48,319 nucleotides of DNA, taken from positions 1 through 48,319 of the forward strand of contig JALFAQ010000084.1 of the NCBI GenBank assembly GCA_022772305.1, written 5' to 3'. Both the position numbers and the translations under genes were made by a program. This document shows, one piece after another, positions 7,790-17,249 of the stretch. Every line of letters starts with the position of its first letter. Positions within the stretch are counted from its first letter, which is position 1. The DNA comes from Corynebacterium glucuronolyticum (GTDB lineage: Bacteria; Actinomycetota; Actinomycetes; Mycobacteriales; Mycobacteriaceae). Below the pieces are notes generated by a model. It worked only from the letters and a program-made list of their open reading frames with translations. It was not told the DNA's origin and made no database searches.

Positions 7790-9709
7790 ATGCAGTCGAG
7801 GCCGTCGAAAAGCCACCAAAGCGCAACCAAAAGCGCGTCGGCAATGCTGACTTCCCGGGTGAAGATCGTCAACATTATCGCGGCTGTCCTCGCTATCACC
7901 CTGATCGGCCGACTTACGCTCGTGCAGGTCGTATGGGGTCCGAAGCTGGCGCTGCAAGCAGAAGAGCAGCGCACCAGAACGTACGTCGACCCTGCGCGGC
8001 GAGGCAGTGTTGTTGATCAGACGGGCAAGGAACTGGCCTACACCATGCAGGCGAGCACGCTGACCGTCTCGCCCAACATCCTGCGCAAGGAGCTGCCCAT
8101 CTACATGCGTGGCCAGCTCTTGGAGTCGGGATTCTACGAGCAGTACACCAACGACCAGCTTGATGAACTCGCCGTGCAAAAGGCGACAGAGCGCATTGAC
8201 GAGATGGCCCGCGAGATTCCCGTCATGGTGCGCGAGTCTGCTGCCAATGCCGACGACATCAAGGAAGAGGACATTAGGAAGAAGCTGCTCGCGGATTCCA
8301 ACTACGAGGTACTCGTCCGCAACGTCGACCCGGATGTTGCCGCCAAGGTCCGCGAAACATACTTCGGCATCGCTGCCGACCACCAGGATATTCGCCAGTA
8401 TCCCAACGGAGCGATTGGAGCGAACGTCGTGGGGAAGGTGGATACCGACGGCACCGGCCAATTCGGTCTAGAGGTGTCACAGGATAACCAGCTTGCTGGT
8501 AAAGACGGCAAGAAAACCCAGGACGTGGCCGCATCAGGAGAAGCAATCCCCGGCACGCTGCGCGATGTCACTCCGGTAACCGATGGGGCAGACATCAGCC
8601 TGACCATTGACCTCGACCTGCAAACGTACGTGCAGTCCCAGGTGCAGCAGGCAAAGGACATGTCCAATTCCAAGGGGGCGGAGGCTGTCGTCCTTGATGC
8701 CAAGACAGGGCGCGTCCTTGCCATGGCCAATTCGGACACTATTGATCCCACCGGGGATATCGAAAAGCAGCTGAAGAAAGACCGCACCTTTGGCAACACG
8801 ACCATCAGCAATCCGTTTGAGCCCGGCTCCGTAGCGAAGATCATCACCGCAGCCGCGGCCATCGAGGAAGGCGTGACCCAGCCGGATACCGTGCACACTG
8901 TCCCCGGGGCCATCAATATGGCAGGCGTGACGGTCCGTGACGCGTGGGAACACGGCGACGTCAACTACACCACCACCGGCATCTTCAGTAAGTCCTCCAA
9001 CGTGGGAACACTCATGCTTGCGCAGATGGTGGGCGAGGAAAAATACGCCGAATACCTTGACAAGTTCGGCATCGGGCAGGCCACCGGAATCGAACTGCCA
9101 CAAGAATCTGCAGGCCTGCTGCCCGCCCGCGAACAGTGGAGCGGTGGGACCTTCGCCAATCTCCCTATCGGCCAGGGAATGAGCTGGACGCTGCTACAAA
9201 TGGCGAGCGTGTACCAGGCCATCGCCAACGGCGGCGAGCGCATCGAACCGCGCATCATCGACCACGTCACGGCCGCCGACGGCACCCCCATCGAGCAGCC
9301 AGAACCAGCTCACACTAAAGTGGTGAGTAAGCACACGGCCGCGACGCTCCTGGACATGTTCCAGGGAGTGACCCAAAGCGACCCCACCGGCATCAACCGA
9401 GGCACGGCACCGGACGCAGCGATTGCCGGCTACCAGGTTTCCGGAAAAACCGGTACGGCACAGCAGGTGGATCCCGTGACCCACGCGTACTCCAATTCGG
9501 ACTACTGGATCACGTTCGCGGGTATTGCACCCGCCAACGATCCGCGCTTTGTTATTGCCCTTATGCTGGACGATCCTGAGCGTGGCGTGCACGGCGGTGG
9601 CGGACAGACCGCAGCACCGCTGTTCAAAGACATCGCCTCCTGGCTCATCGAGCGAGACAACGTTAACCCCGTCCCGCCGGGCGAGCCGCACGTTTTACAA
9701 GTACCGTAG
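7790..9709 (+). CDS. ftsI: Septal peptidoglycan transpeptidase FtsI (PBP3/PBP2b class)
   Basis: This class B penicillin-binding protein of 639 residues cross-links septal peptidoglycan in partnership with FtsW. It has a short cytoplasmic N-terminus, one transmembrane anchor (about residues 25-45), a pedestal domain and a C-terminal transpeptidase domain. The catalytic motifs are intact: SVAK with the nucleophile serine at about 347, SSN at 402-404, and KTGT at 553-556. The start is ATG 7790, five bases after AAAGGAG; a GTG at 7784 sits inside that ribosome-binding site. The 110-bp gap to murE ends in a T-run but has no convincing hairpin. Confidence 0.97.
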   Translation: MQSRPSKSHQSATKSASAMLTSRVKIVNIIAAVLAITLIGRLTLVQVVWGPKLALQAEEQRTRTYVDPARRGSVVDQTGKELAYTMQASTLTVSPNILRKELPIYMRGQLLESGFYEQYTNDQLDELAVQKATERIDEMAREIPVMVRESAANADDIKEEDIRKKLLADSNYEVLVRNVDPDVAAKVRETYFGIAADHQDIRQYPNGAIGANVVGKVDTDGTGQFGLEVSQDNQLAGKDGKKTQDVAASGEAIPGTLRDVTPVTDGADISLTIDLDLQTYVQSQVQQAKDMSNSKGAEAVVLDAKTGRVLAMANSDTIDPTGDIEKQLKKDRTFGNTTISNPFEPGSVAKIITAAAAIEEGVTQPDTVHTVPGAINMAGVTVRDAWEHGDVNYTTTGIFSKSSNVGTLMLAQMVGEEKYAEYLDKFGIGQATGIELPQESAGLLPAREQWSGGTFANLPIGQGMSWTLLQMASVYQAIANGGERIEPRIIDHVTAADGTPIEQPEPAHTKVVSKHTAATLLDMFQGVTQSDPTGINRGTAPDAAIAGYQVSGKTGTAQQVDPVTHAYSNSDYWITFAGIAPANDPRFVIALMLDDPERGVHGGGGQTAAPLFKDIASWLIERDNVNPVPPGEPHVLQVP

Positions 9710-9819
9710 CGGGCAGCAGGGGAGTACCCGGTCCACGTGGGCTTTTTTAATCCGTAGGACAGAGGTGCATACTGTTACGTCGGACTGAGATAAAAAGTAA
9801 GAAAAGGAACGTAAACCAA

Positions 9820-11352
9820 GTGGCTGTGACAATCGAACGTATCGCAACCGAGTGCGGCGGCGACCTACACCTACGTCAGGGGTCCGCGGACCTCGAGGTG
9901 TCCCATATCGCCATCAATGGTGTCGATGCCCGCCCCGACGGTCTGTTTGCCGCAGTTGCCGGCACACGCAGCCACGGCGCACGGTTCGCAGGCTCCTCCG
10001 ATGCTGCCGCTATCGTCACAGATAAGCCTGGTTACGAAATCCTCAAGACTGCAGGAGAAACCCGCCCCGTCATCGTTTTTGATGACCTGCGTGCCAACCT
10101 CGGGGCTGTGAGCTCCCTTGTGTGCGGAAACCCCTCCGCAGACATGACCGTGATCGGTATTACCGGTACCTCGGGCAAGACGACGACGAGCTACATGGTG
10201 GAGGCAGGTCTCGCAGCAGCCGGCGCCACCGTGGGGCTCATCGGCACCACTGGTACTCGCATCGCGGGGAAGAAGGTTCCCACCTCGTTGACCACCCCCG
10301 AAGCGCCGACGCTGCAGGAGCTGTTCGTCACCATGCGCGATGCCGGTGTCACCCATGTGGTGATGGAGGTCAGTTCGCACGCCATCGCGTTGGGTCGCGT
10401 CGGTGGCGTTGACTTTGATATCGCGCTGTTCACTAACCTCTCGCAGGATCACCTGGACTTCCACCCGACGATGGAGGACTACTTCCACACCAAGGCGAAG
10501 CTCTTCGTTCCGGGTTCCCCGATCCGCGCGAAGAAGTCCATTATCTGCATCGACGATAAGTGGGGCGTTGATCTCACCCGTCTTGCAGGTCCCGCAGCAA
10601 CGACGGTAGCCACCAAGGGCGCGCCTGCAAACTTCGCGGCTACGGATATCGAAACAGCACCGGATGGGACCTCTGAGTTCACCATCACCTACAAGGGCAA
10701 GAAGCAGCACGTGCTGCTACATATCCCGGGAATTTTCAACGTCGCCAACGCTAGCCTCGCCATTGCCGCAGCTGCGTTTACAGATCTGGACGTCCGCGCG
10801 TTCATCGACGGGCTTGCCAACATCCAGGTTCCTGGGCGGATGGAGAAGATCACCAATGATCAGGGTGTGCTTGCCGTTGTCGATTACGCGCACAAGCCGG
10901 CTGCTCTCGAGGCGGCTATCAAGGCGGTTCGTGACGAGGTCGAGGGGCGCGTCATCGCTGTCTTCGGTGCCGGTGGCGACCGCGACCACGGCAAGCGTCC
11001 GATGATGGGCGCTGCCGCGGTAGCAGGCGCAGATGTCGTCATTATTACCGACGACAATCCCCGCACGGAGGATCCGGCGACCATCCGGAAGGCGATTGAG
11101 GATGGCGCGAAAGAGTTCGTCGCCTCGCACCCCAGCCGCCGTAGCGTAGATATTTGCAACGTCGACGGTCGTGGCGCAGCCATCAGCCTGGCCGTGAGCA
11201 AAGCACACCCGGGCGATGCCATTATCGTCGCGGGCAAGGGTCACGAGCAGGGGCAGCTTGTCGGCGAGGAGATGAAGGACTTCGATGACCGCGTGGAGCT
11301 CGCCAATGCGCTTGCTAACGGAGCAGGTTCCGAGGGCACGCAGGGAAGCTAG
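9820..11352 (+). CDS. murE: UDP-N-acetylmuramoyl-L-alanyl-D-glutamate--2,6-diaminopimelate ligase
   Basis: MurE (510 residues) adds the third amino acid to the peptidoglycan stem peptide in the cytoplasm, using ATP. The ATP loop GITGTSGKTTT is at about residues 111-121. The DNPR motif, followed by TED, at about 412-415 is the diaminopimelate-recognition signature, so the amino acid is meso-diaminopimelate rather than lysine, as expected for corynebacteria and mycobacteria. The start is GTG 9820 with AAAAGGA upstream; a second in-frame GTG follows two codons later. The next gene, murF, lies 86 bp downstream, with a repeated ACCGGTAC in the gap. Confidence 0.97.
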   Translation: MAVTIERIATECGGDLHLRQGSADLEVSHIAINGVDARPDGLFAAVAGTRSHGARFAGSSDAAAIVTDKPGYEILKTAGETRPVIVFDDLRANLGAVSSLVCGNPSADMTVIGITGTSGKTTTSYMVEAGLAAAGATVGLIGTTGTRIAGKKVPTSLTTPEAPTLQELFVTMRDAGVTHVVMEVSSHAIALGRVGGVDFDIALFTNLSQDHLDFHPTMEDYFHTKAKLFVPGSPIRAKKSIICIDDKWGVDLTRLAGPAATTVATKGAPANFAATDIETAPDGTSEFTITYKGKKQHVLLHIPGIFNVANASLAIAAAAFTDLDVRAFIDGLANIQVPGRMEKITNDQGVLAVVDYAHKPAALEAAIKAVRDEVEGRVIAVFGAGGDRDHGKRPMMGAAAVAGADVVIITDDNPRTEDPATIRKAIEDGAKEFVASHPSRRSVDICNVDGRGAAISLAVSKAHPGDAIIVAGKGHEQGQLVGEEMKDFDDRVELANALANGAGSEGTQGS

Positions 11353-11438
11353 ATTCCTGGCGCTGTCACGCAAAGCTACTAATCTGACTTGGGTAAACCG
11401 GTACACCACCGGTACGACACAACCGAAAAGGACGGATC

Positions 11439-12983
11439 ATGATTCCATTACGCCTCGGCGACATTGCCACTATTACAGGCGGGGAACTCGTAGACGGTGC
11501 GGAGCCTGACACCATCGTCAGCGGCCCCGTCGAGTTCGACTCCCGCAATGTTTCCGAGGGATCCCTGTTCATCTGCCTGCCGGGTGCCCGCGTCGACGGG
11601 CACGATTTTGCCGGCATCGCCGTGGAGCAGGGTGCCGTGGCGTGCCTCGAGGGGCATCGCACTGGCCAGCCGGGAATCGTCGTGGATAACTCGGATACGG
11701 CGGAATTGAGCGATTCTGCATCCTCGTACGTACTGGAAGCCGACACGACGGGGGAAGGGCAGGCCGTCATCACCGCACTGTCCAAGCTCGCGCGTGCGCA
11801 CACAGAGAAAGCTGTTAGCGAGCACGGTCTCACCGTCATCGGTGTGACTGGTTCCGCCGGCAAGACATCCACGAAAGACCTTATTGCCAGCGTTCTCCGG
11901 CAAGCTGGCGAAACAGTTGCTCCTCCCGGCTCTTTCAACAATGAGCTCGGGCATCCCTACACCGCGTTAAAGGTGGGGGAGCAGACGACGTATCTGGTTA
12001 GTGAGCTATCCGCTCGTTCCATCGGCAACATCGCGCACCTGGCGCGCATCGCTCCGCCACGTATCGGCGCTGTGCTGAACGTCGGTACCGCGCACATCGG
12101 CGAGTTTGGGTCCAAGGAGAATATTGCGCGCGCGAAGGGCGAGCTCGTGGAGGCTCTGCCCGCAGCAGATGATGGAGGAGTGGCGGTCCTTAATGTCGAC
12201 GATCCCCTCGTCATTGGGATGCGTGATCGGACAACTGCGCGGATCGTGACGTTCGGTGTCACCAACCACGCGGACGTTCGTGCTGAAGATGTGGAGCTCG
12301 ACGCTGTTGCCCGCCCCGCCTTTACGCTTGTTATCGCCGGTGAGAAGCCACGGCGTATCCAGCTGCGGGTGTTTGGTCGCCACCAGGTGTACAACGCACT
12401 TGCGGCGGCTGCTGTGGGGCACGCCGCAGGACTTGATTGTGAGTCCATCGCGGATGCGTTGTGCGAGCATGTCTCTTCGTCCGAGTACCGCATGGATGTG
12501 CGGACCCGTGCCGACGGCGTGACCGTCATCAACGATTCTTACAACGCCAACCCGGATTCCATGCGGGCAGGCATCGACGCACTCGCGTTCACTGCCTCCG
12601 GCCGAGAGAACTGCCATTCGTGGGCTGTCCTCGGGTGCATGGGAGAGCTCGGCGAGGATTCGTTGAGTGAACACGTGGCTCTGGCTGAGGTGCTGTACAA
12701 CCGTCATATCGACAACCTTGTCGCCGTGGGCGAAAACACGGCGATGGGCGCGTTGGCCCTGGAAGCTCGGCGCTACGGGGTTAATACCGAGGTGGTTTCC
12801 ACTACCGAAGAGGCTGCGGATATAGTTTTAAGGCACCTGAAACCAGGGGATGTGGTCTTGGTCAAGGCTTCAAATTCGTGTGGTCTGTGGGCTGTAGCTC
12901 ACACTCTTCTCGCGTCTCCTGCAGATTCGGGTGCGGAAAATGTATCCGATAGCTCGAGTAGTAATTCGCGTGAGGTGAAGTAG
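11439..12983 (+). CDS. murF: UDP-N-acetylmuramoyl-tripeptide--D-alanyl-D-alanine ligase
   Basis: MurF (514 residues) is the last cytoplasmic Mur ligase, adding D-Ala-D-Ala to the UDP-MurNAc-tripeptide. The ATP-binding loop [13 protein letters not shown] lies at about residues 133-145, the central-domain NNELGHPY block shortly after, and the C-terminal domain has [15 protein letters not shown], all family hallmarks. The start is ATG 11439 with AAAAGGA upstream. It ends 5 bp before mraY, so the two are one transcript. The ddl gene that makes its D-Ala-D-Ala substrate is not in this cluster. Confidence 0.97.
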   Translation: MIPLRLGDIATITGGELVDGAEPDTIVSGPVEFDSRNVSEGSLFICLPGARVDGHDFAGIAVEQGAVACLEGHRTGQPGIVVDNSDTAELSDSASSYVLEADTTGEGQAVITALSKLARAHTEKAVSEHGLTVIGVTGSAGKTSTKDLIASVLRQAGETVAPPGSFNNELGHPYTALKVGEQTTYLVSELSARSIGNIAHLARIAPPRIGAVLNVGTAHIGEFGSKENIARAKGELVEALPAADDGGVAVLNVDDPLVIGMRDRTTARIVTFGVTNHADVRAEDVELDAVARPAFTLVIAGEKPRRIQLRVFGRHQVYNALAAAAVGHAAGLDCESIADALCEHVSSSEYRMDVRTRADGVTVINDSYNANPDSMRAGIDALAFTASGRENCHSWAVLGCMGELGEDSLSEHVALAEVLYNRHIDNLVAVGENTAMGALALEARRYGVNTEVVSTTEEAADIVLRHLKPGDVVLVKASNSCGLWAVAHTLLASPADSGAENVSDSSSSNSREVK

Positions 12984-12988
12984 CGCGC

Positions 12989-14101
12989 ATGACCCAGATC
13001 ATCATTAGTGGCGTCATTGCCTTTTTGTTCTCCATCCTGTTCACCCCGTATCTGATTAGGAAGTTCTCCTCTGAAGGCTTAGGACAGGAAATTAGGGAGG
13101 ACGGCCCCAAGTGGCACCTGGCCAAACGAGGTACCCCCACCATGGGTGGTATTGCGATTCTTTTGGGCATTATCGTTGCCTACGTTGTGACCTCTATTTA
13201 CGCCTCCATCATGGGCTACGGCGGATTCACCGCCTCGGGGCTCCTCGTCCTAGGGCTGACGGTGGCGATGGGTGCGCTCGGCTTTGCCGACGACTTCATC
13301 AAGCTGTACAAGAATCGCAACCTCGGGCTGAACAAAACGGCAAAGCTCGTCGGACAGTTCGTCGCCGCGATCCTCTTCGGCATCCTGGTTGTTCGCTTCC
13401 CCGACGAGACGGGGCTGACACCGGGGTCGACGAGCCTCAGCTTCCTCCGCGATATCCCCACAATCGACCTCGCTTTCGGCGATGGTGGCATCGTCGGGGC
13501 ACTCGGCTTCGTTGTCTTCCTGGCTTTCATGTACATTCTCATCTCTGCGTGGTCGAACGCGGTGAACCTCACCGACGGTCTCGACGGTTTGGCTGCCGGA
13601 TCGACAGCAATGGTGATGGGTGCGTACACGCTTATTACGTTCTGGCAGTTCCGTAATTCCTGCTCGGTTGAGGTCGAGACTTCCTGCTACCAGGTGCGTG
13701 ACCCGCTGGATCTCGCCGTTTTGGCAGCAGCTGGGCTCGGTGCCTGCCTTGGCTTCCTGTGGTGGAATGCCGCACCGGCAAAGATCTTCATGGGGGATAC
13801 CGGTTCGCTGGCACTCGGCGGGCTGGTGGCCGGCCTGTCCGTCACCTCCCGTACAGAGCTGCTCATGATCATCATCGGAGCACTGTTCGTCGTCGAAGCT
13901 GCTTCTGTCGTCATCCAGGTGGCAAGTTACAAGGCCACCAAGAAGCGCGTCTTCCGGATGGCTCCGTTCCACCACCACTTCGAAGCAGGTGGTTGGGCCG
14001 AGACGACGGTGGTCATTCGTTTCTGGCTTCTCGCTGCAATGTCGAGCATTGCCGGGCTGGCGGCGTTCTACGGTGATTGGCTGACATCCGCACCGATGTA
14101 G
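12989..14101 (+). CDS. mraY: Phospho-N-acetylmuramoyl-pentapeptide-transferase
   Basis: MraY (370 residues, about ten transmembrane helices) transfers phospho-MurNAc-pentapeptide from UDP to undecaprenyl phosphate, forming lipid I at the inner face of the membrane. Catalytic landmarks are visible: [17 protein letters not shown] in an early cytoplasmic loop (DD pair), [15 protein letters not shown] in the middle, and the MAPFHHHFE loop near the C-terminus. The start is ATG 12989 with GAGGTGAAG upstream, 5 bp after murF. A clear intrinsic terminator follows 15 bp after the stop, so the mraZ-side transcript probably ends here, at least in part. Confidence 0.97.
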   Translation: MTQIIISGVIAFLFSILFTPYLIRKFSSEGLGQEIREDGPKWHLAKRGTPTMGGIAILLGIIVAYVVTSIYASIMGYGGFTASGLLVLGLTVAMGALGFADDFIKLYKNRNLGLNKTAKLVGQFVAAILFGILVVRFPDETGLTPGSTSLSFLRDIPTIDLAFGDGGIVGALGFVVFLAFMYILISAWSNAVNLTDGLDGLAAGSTAMVMGAYTLITFWQFRNSCSVEVETSCYQVRDPLDLAVLAAAGLGACLGFLWWNAAPAKIFMGDTGSLALGGLVAGLSVTSRTELLMIIIGALFVVEAASVVIQVASYKATKKRVFRMAPFHHHFEAGGWAETTVVIRFWLLAAMSSIAGLAAFYGDWLTSAPM

Positions 14102-14116
14102 TGGGTGAAACCTGTA

Positions 14117-14148
14117 GCGGTACCGAATGAGTTCGGTATCGCTTTTTT
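14117..14148 (+). terminator. Intrinsic terminator between mraY and murD
   Basis: GCGGTACCGAA and TTCGGTATCGC form an 11-bp stem (one G-T pair) around a 4-nt loop, followed directly by TTTTTT. It lies in the middle of the dcw cluster. Confidence 0.85.
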
Positions 14149-14222
14149 ATTTCGCACACCACTGTGGCTCTCGGTAAAATTGTGATTATTGTGACTAAGT
14201 GGAAAGTGTGTGGCGCTTGGGA

Positions 14223-14259
14223 GGTGCATCCCCGATTGCACCCCACGAGTGAATACACT
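14223..14259 (+). promoter_or_regulatory. Operator-like inverted repeat and possible murD promoter
   Basis: GGTGCA (14223-14228) and TGCACC (14237-14242) form a perfect 6-bp inverted repeat with an 8-bp spacer. Twelve bases later TACACT (14254-14259) fits the actinobacterial -10 pattern TAnAnT. A second possible -10, TAAAAT, is at 14175-14180. No good -35 is visible for either. A promoter here is expected because a terminator precedes murD. Confidence 0.4.
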
Positions 14260-14311
14260 TAGGGCCACACTAGGAACTACCGGCAGCGAACCTACAGAAA
14301 GTGCAGTGGAT

Positions 14312-15739
14312 ATGAGTAAATGGACCGGCTCGCTCCCGGAGCAGCTCACGGGGCCACTCGTCGTCGCTGGCGCGGGGGTGTCCGGTTCGGGCATCGCGCG
14401 CCTTTTGTGCGCGTGCGGGGCGGATGTCACGCTTGCTGATTCGAATGTTGATCTCGGCGCACGGGTGGCTAATGAGACGGGCTGTGGATTCATCCCTCTT
14501 ACCGACGCTGAGGAAAACGTCGCCTCCTATCGTGCCGTCGTGACTTCACCTGGCTGGCGCCCAACCTCGGAGCTGTTTGTGCGCGCTGCTGAGAAGGGGA
14601 TTCCGGTCATTGGTGACGTAGAAGTCGCTTGGCAGCTCGATCAGGCAGGTGCCTTCGGTGAGCCCCACACATGGGTTGCCATAACTGGCACGAATGGAAA
14701 GACCACGACGACGAGTATGGCTGCAGCGATGCTCGCCGGAGACGATCCTGACAATCCGCAGGCATTGCCGGTGGGGAACATCGGCGTGGCCGTCGGTGAC
14801 GCGCTTTCACATCAACCGTGCGTCGACATCCTCGTCGCCGAGCTTTCCAGTTTCCAGCTGCACTACTCGTCCACCCTCACCCCGGCGGTGGCGACGGTGC
14901 TCAACCTTGCCGATGACCACCTCGATTGGCACGGCAGCTTTGAGGCCTACGCGGCGGCGAAAGCCAAGGTATTGAAGGCAAAGATTCCCGTAGTCAACGC
15001 CGACGATTCAGTCGTCCGTGCTCTCGCCCCAGAGGCGATCAGTTTCACGCTGTCTGAGCCGGAAGCGGGCCAAGTAGGTGTCCGCGATGGCTACATTGTG
15101 GACCGGGCATTTTCCGATGACCTCGTCATTGCTCCGGCGGACGGTATCTCCCCTCCCGGGCTCGCAGGCATCTCCGATGCCCTGGCCGCCACGGCTGTCT
15201 CCCGTGCACTCGGAGCGACACCCGGTCAGATCGCCCAGGCCCTCTCTTCTTATTCGGTCTCCGCCCACCGTGGCGCGGTGACCCACACGGGCTCGGGTGT
15301 CACCTTCGTGGATAACTCCAAGGCCACTAACCCGCATGCAGCCACTATGGCGCTGAAGGGTGTTGATCGCTACATCTGGATCGGTGGCGGGCAGCTCAAA
15401 GGTGCGCATATCGATGACTTCCTCACAGAAAACGCTCACCATATGAAAGCCGCTGCGCTTCTTGGCGTAGATCGAGAAATGCTTCGCGCCGGTCTGGAGG
15501 CTCATGCCCCTGCCGTGCCCGTATTCGTCACCGAATCAACGGACAAGCACGAGGCGATGCGCGACATTATGGAATTTGTCTACCGTGTTGCCGAACCCGG
15601 CGACACCGTGATGCTCGCTCCGGCTGCAGCCTCGTTGGACATGTACCAGGGGATGGCAGAACGCGGCAACATCTTTACCCACCTGGCACGTGAATACTTC
15701 CCCGACACCGAAAGCGACGGTGCCCACGATGAATCATAA
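14312..15739 (+). CDS. murD: UDP-N-acetylmuramoylalanine--D-glutamate ligase
   Basis: MurD (475 residues from this start) adds D-glutamate to UDP-MurNAc-L-alanine. The N-terminal nucleotide-fold motif VVAGAGVSGSGIARLL, the ATP loop AITGTNGKTTTTS, and the C-terminal-domain blocks VDNSKATNPHA and IGGGQLKG are all present. The start is placed at ATG 14312; it has only a weak upstream GTGGA. An in-frame start at 14210 would add 34 residues that do not look like MurD and would lie across the promoter-like region, so it is rejected. The 3' end overlaps ftsW by 11 bp. Confidence 0.94.
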   Translation: MSKWTGSLPEQLTGPLVVAGAGVSGSGIARLLCACGADVTLADSNVDLGARVANETGCGFIPLTDAEENVASYRAVVTSPGWRPTSELFVRAAEKGIPVIGDVEVAWQLDQAGAFGEPHTWVAITGTNGKTTTTSMAAAMLAGDDPDNPQALPVGNIGVAVGDALSHQPCVDILVAELSSFQLHYSSTLTPAVATVLNLADDHLDWHGSFEAYAAAKAKVLKAKIPVVNADDSVVRALAPEAISFTLSEPEAGQVGVRDGYIVDRAFSDDLVIAPADGISPPGLAGISDALAATAVSRALGATPGQIAQALSSYSVSAHRGAVTHTGSGVTFVDNSKATNPHAATMALKGVDRYIWIGGGQLKGAHIDDFLTENAHHMKAAALLGVDREMLRAGLEAHAPAVPVFVTESTDKHEAMRDIMEFVYRVAEPGDTVMLAPAAASLDMYQGMAERGNIFTHLAREYFPDTESDGAHDES

Positions 15740-17249
15740 CGAGTCCACGTCCACAAAAACCACTTCGGAAGGCCCTCTGGTCACCTGGTGGCGTGCCCAG
15801 CACGCCAAGCCACTCATGGACTACGGTGTCATCATGGTGACGATCGGCCTGCTCACGGTATTGGGTCTTGTAGTTGCTTACTCCACCACCACAACATGGT
15901 CAGTGGTAGATGAGGGCGCAACGGTGTGGAGCTCCGCTGCCCGCCAGACGATTTACGTGGTGCTGGGGCTTCTCGCCATGTGGTTGGCCATGAAGATCCC
16001 ACTCGATTGGGTACGCAAGTTCTCCCCGCTGCTCATGATCATCTCCCTCATCTTGCTGGGGCTGGTGCTGGTCATCGGTACCGGTGCAGAAGAAGTGGGT
16101 TCGCAGTCGTGGCTCCGGTTGGGACCAGTGTCCTTCCAGCCCAGTGAGCTCGCCCGCGTGGCAATCGCCATTTGGGGCGCACACTACCTGGCTGGCTGCC
16201 GGGCACCAGGAAACAACTTTCACCCACGCCAGTGGGCGTTCATCGGGGTGTCGCTACTTACCTGTGGCCTCATCATGCTGCAGGGCGACTTCGGCATGAC
16301 CGCCACGACCATTCTCATCGTCGCCGCGCTTCTCTTCTTCACCGGCATGAGTTGGGTGTGGATCGGCGCAGGCTTCGGTATCGCCGTGTTTTTGCTCATC
16401 GCTCTCTTTCTCTTCGGCTCCGGCTACCGTGCAGAACGCATTACTACGTATGCAGACGCCCTCACCGGGTACTTCGAGGAGACGCGGTCGAGCGCCTTCC
16501 AGACCTACCAGGGCTTCCTTTCGCTTGGCGACGGCGGCCTCCTTGGCCTGGGATTGGGGCAGTCCCGCGCCAAGTGGTACTACCTGCCGGAGGCAAAGAA
16601 TGACTTTGTCTTCGCTGTCATCGGCGAGGAATTGGGCCTGTGGGGCGGCATTATCGTCATTGGGCTGTTCGCGGTGCTCGCTGTCTACGGCTTCCGCACG
16701 GCGATGAAGAACACCCGCCCATTTATGTCCCTCATGTCCGCGACTCTCGTGGCTGGCATCGTTTTCCAGGCATTTTTCAATATTGGCTACGTTATCGGGC
16801 TGTTCCCTGTTACCGGTGTGCAGCTGCCCCTGCTGTCCTCAGGTGGTACCGCGACGGTGATTACGCTGGGCGCGCTGGGCCTCGTTGCCTCGTGTGCGCG
16901 ACATGAACCGGAAGCAATCTCCTCGATGCAGTACAACGGGTTCCCCACGATCGATCGCCTGCTGCGCCTTCCCGAGCCCACTCCGAGCGACGGCACCCTC
17001 GGCGCTAGGCGGGCCACGCTGCCATCGGAGGAGGAGCTGGACGTTCAGCGAGCACAGCGTTCCCGAGCGCAGCGCCCTGTGGGGACGCGCTCCCGCCGTT
17101 CACGGCCGCAGGAGAGAACACCACGCGGGACGGTTCGGCATGACTTCCATTCCACGGACAGGCTTCGGCACTCCGGTTCGCGGGACGCGCGACCATATAA
17201 GACGGAGCGCTACCGCGCGCACGGACGAGATTCAAGGAGAACAAGGTGA
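15729..17249 (+). CDS. ftsW: Septal peptidoglycan glycosyltransferase FtsW (SEDS family)
   Basis: FtsW (about 506 residues) polymerises lipid II at the septum with FtsI. The protein has about ten transmembrane helices of the SEDS fold. Conserved family segments include the QPSE-like FQPSELARVA, GDGGLLGLGLGQSRAKWYYLPEAKNDFVF (seen in pieces), and PVTGVQLPLLSSGG near the end of the membrane domain. The C-terminal 100 or so residues form a hydrophilic arginine/serine-rich tail, long for the family. The start is ATG 15729 inside murD; no strong Shine-Dalgarno is present and a GTG at 15690 is an alternative. The stop overlaps the murG start. Confidence 0.94.
   Translation: MNHNESTSTKTTSEGPLVTWWRAQHAKPLMDYGVIMVTIGLLTVLGLVVAYSTTTTWSVVDEGATVWSSAARQTIYVVLGLLAMWLAMKIPLDWVRKFSPLLMIISLILLGLVLVIGTGAEEVGSQSWLRLGPVSFQPSELARVAIAIWGAHYLAGCRAPGNNFHPRQWAFIGVSLLTCGLIMLQGDFGMTATTILIVAALLFFTGMSWVWIGAGFGIAVFLLIALFLFGSGYRAERITTYADALTGYFEETRSSAFQTYQGFLSLGDGGLLGLGLGQSRAKWYYLPEAKNDFVFAVIGEELGLWGGIIVIGLFAVLAVYGFRTAMKNTRPFMSLMSATLVAGIVFQAFFNIGYVIGLFPVTGVQLPLLSSGGTATVITLGALGLVASCARHEPEAISSMQYNGFPTIDRLLRLPEPTPSDGTLGARRATLPSEEELDVQRAQRSRAQRPVGTRSRRSRPQERTPRGTVRHDFHSTDRLRHSGSRDARPYKTERYRAHGRDSRRTR

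Noticed and set aside
9710..9819. Possible terminator between ftsI and murE (T-run at 9744-9750)
   Set aside because: The T-run is present but the sequence before it forms only a 3-bp stem, too weak to call.
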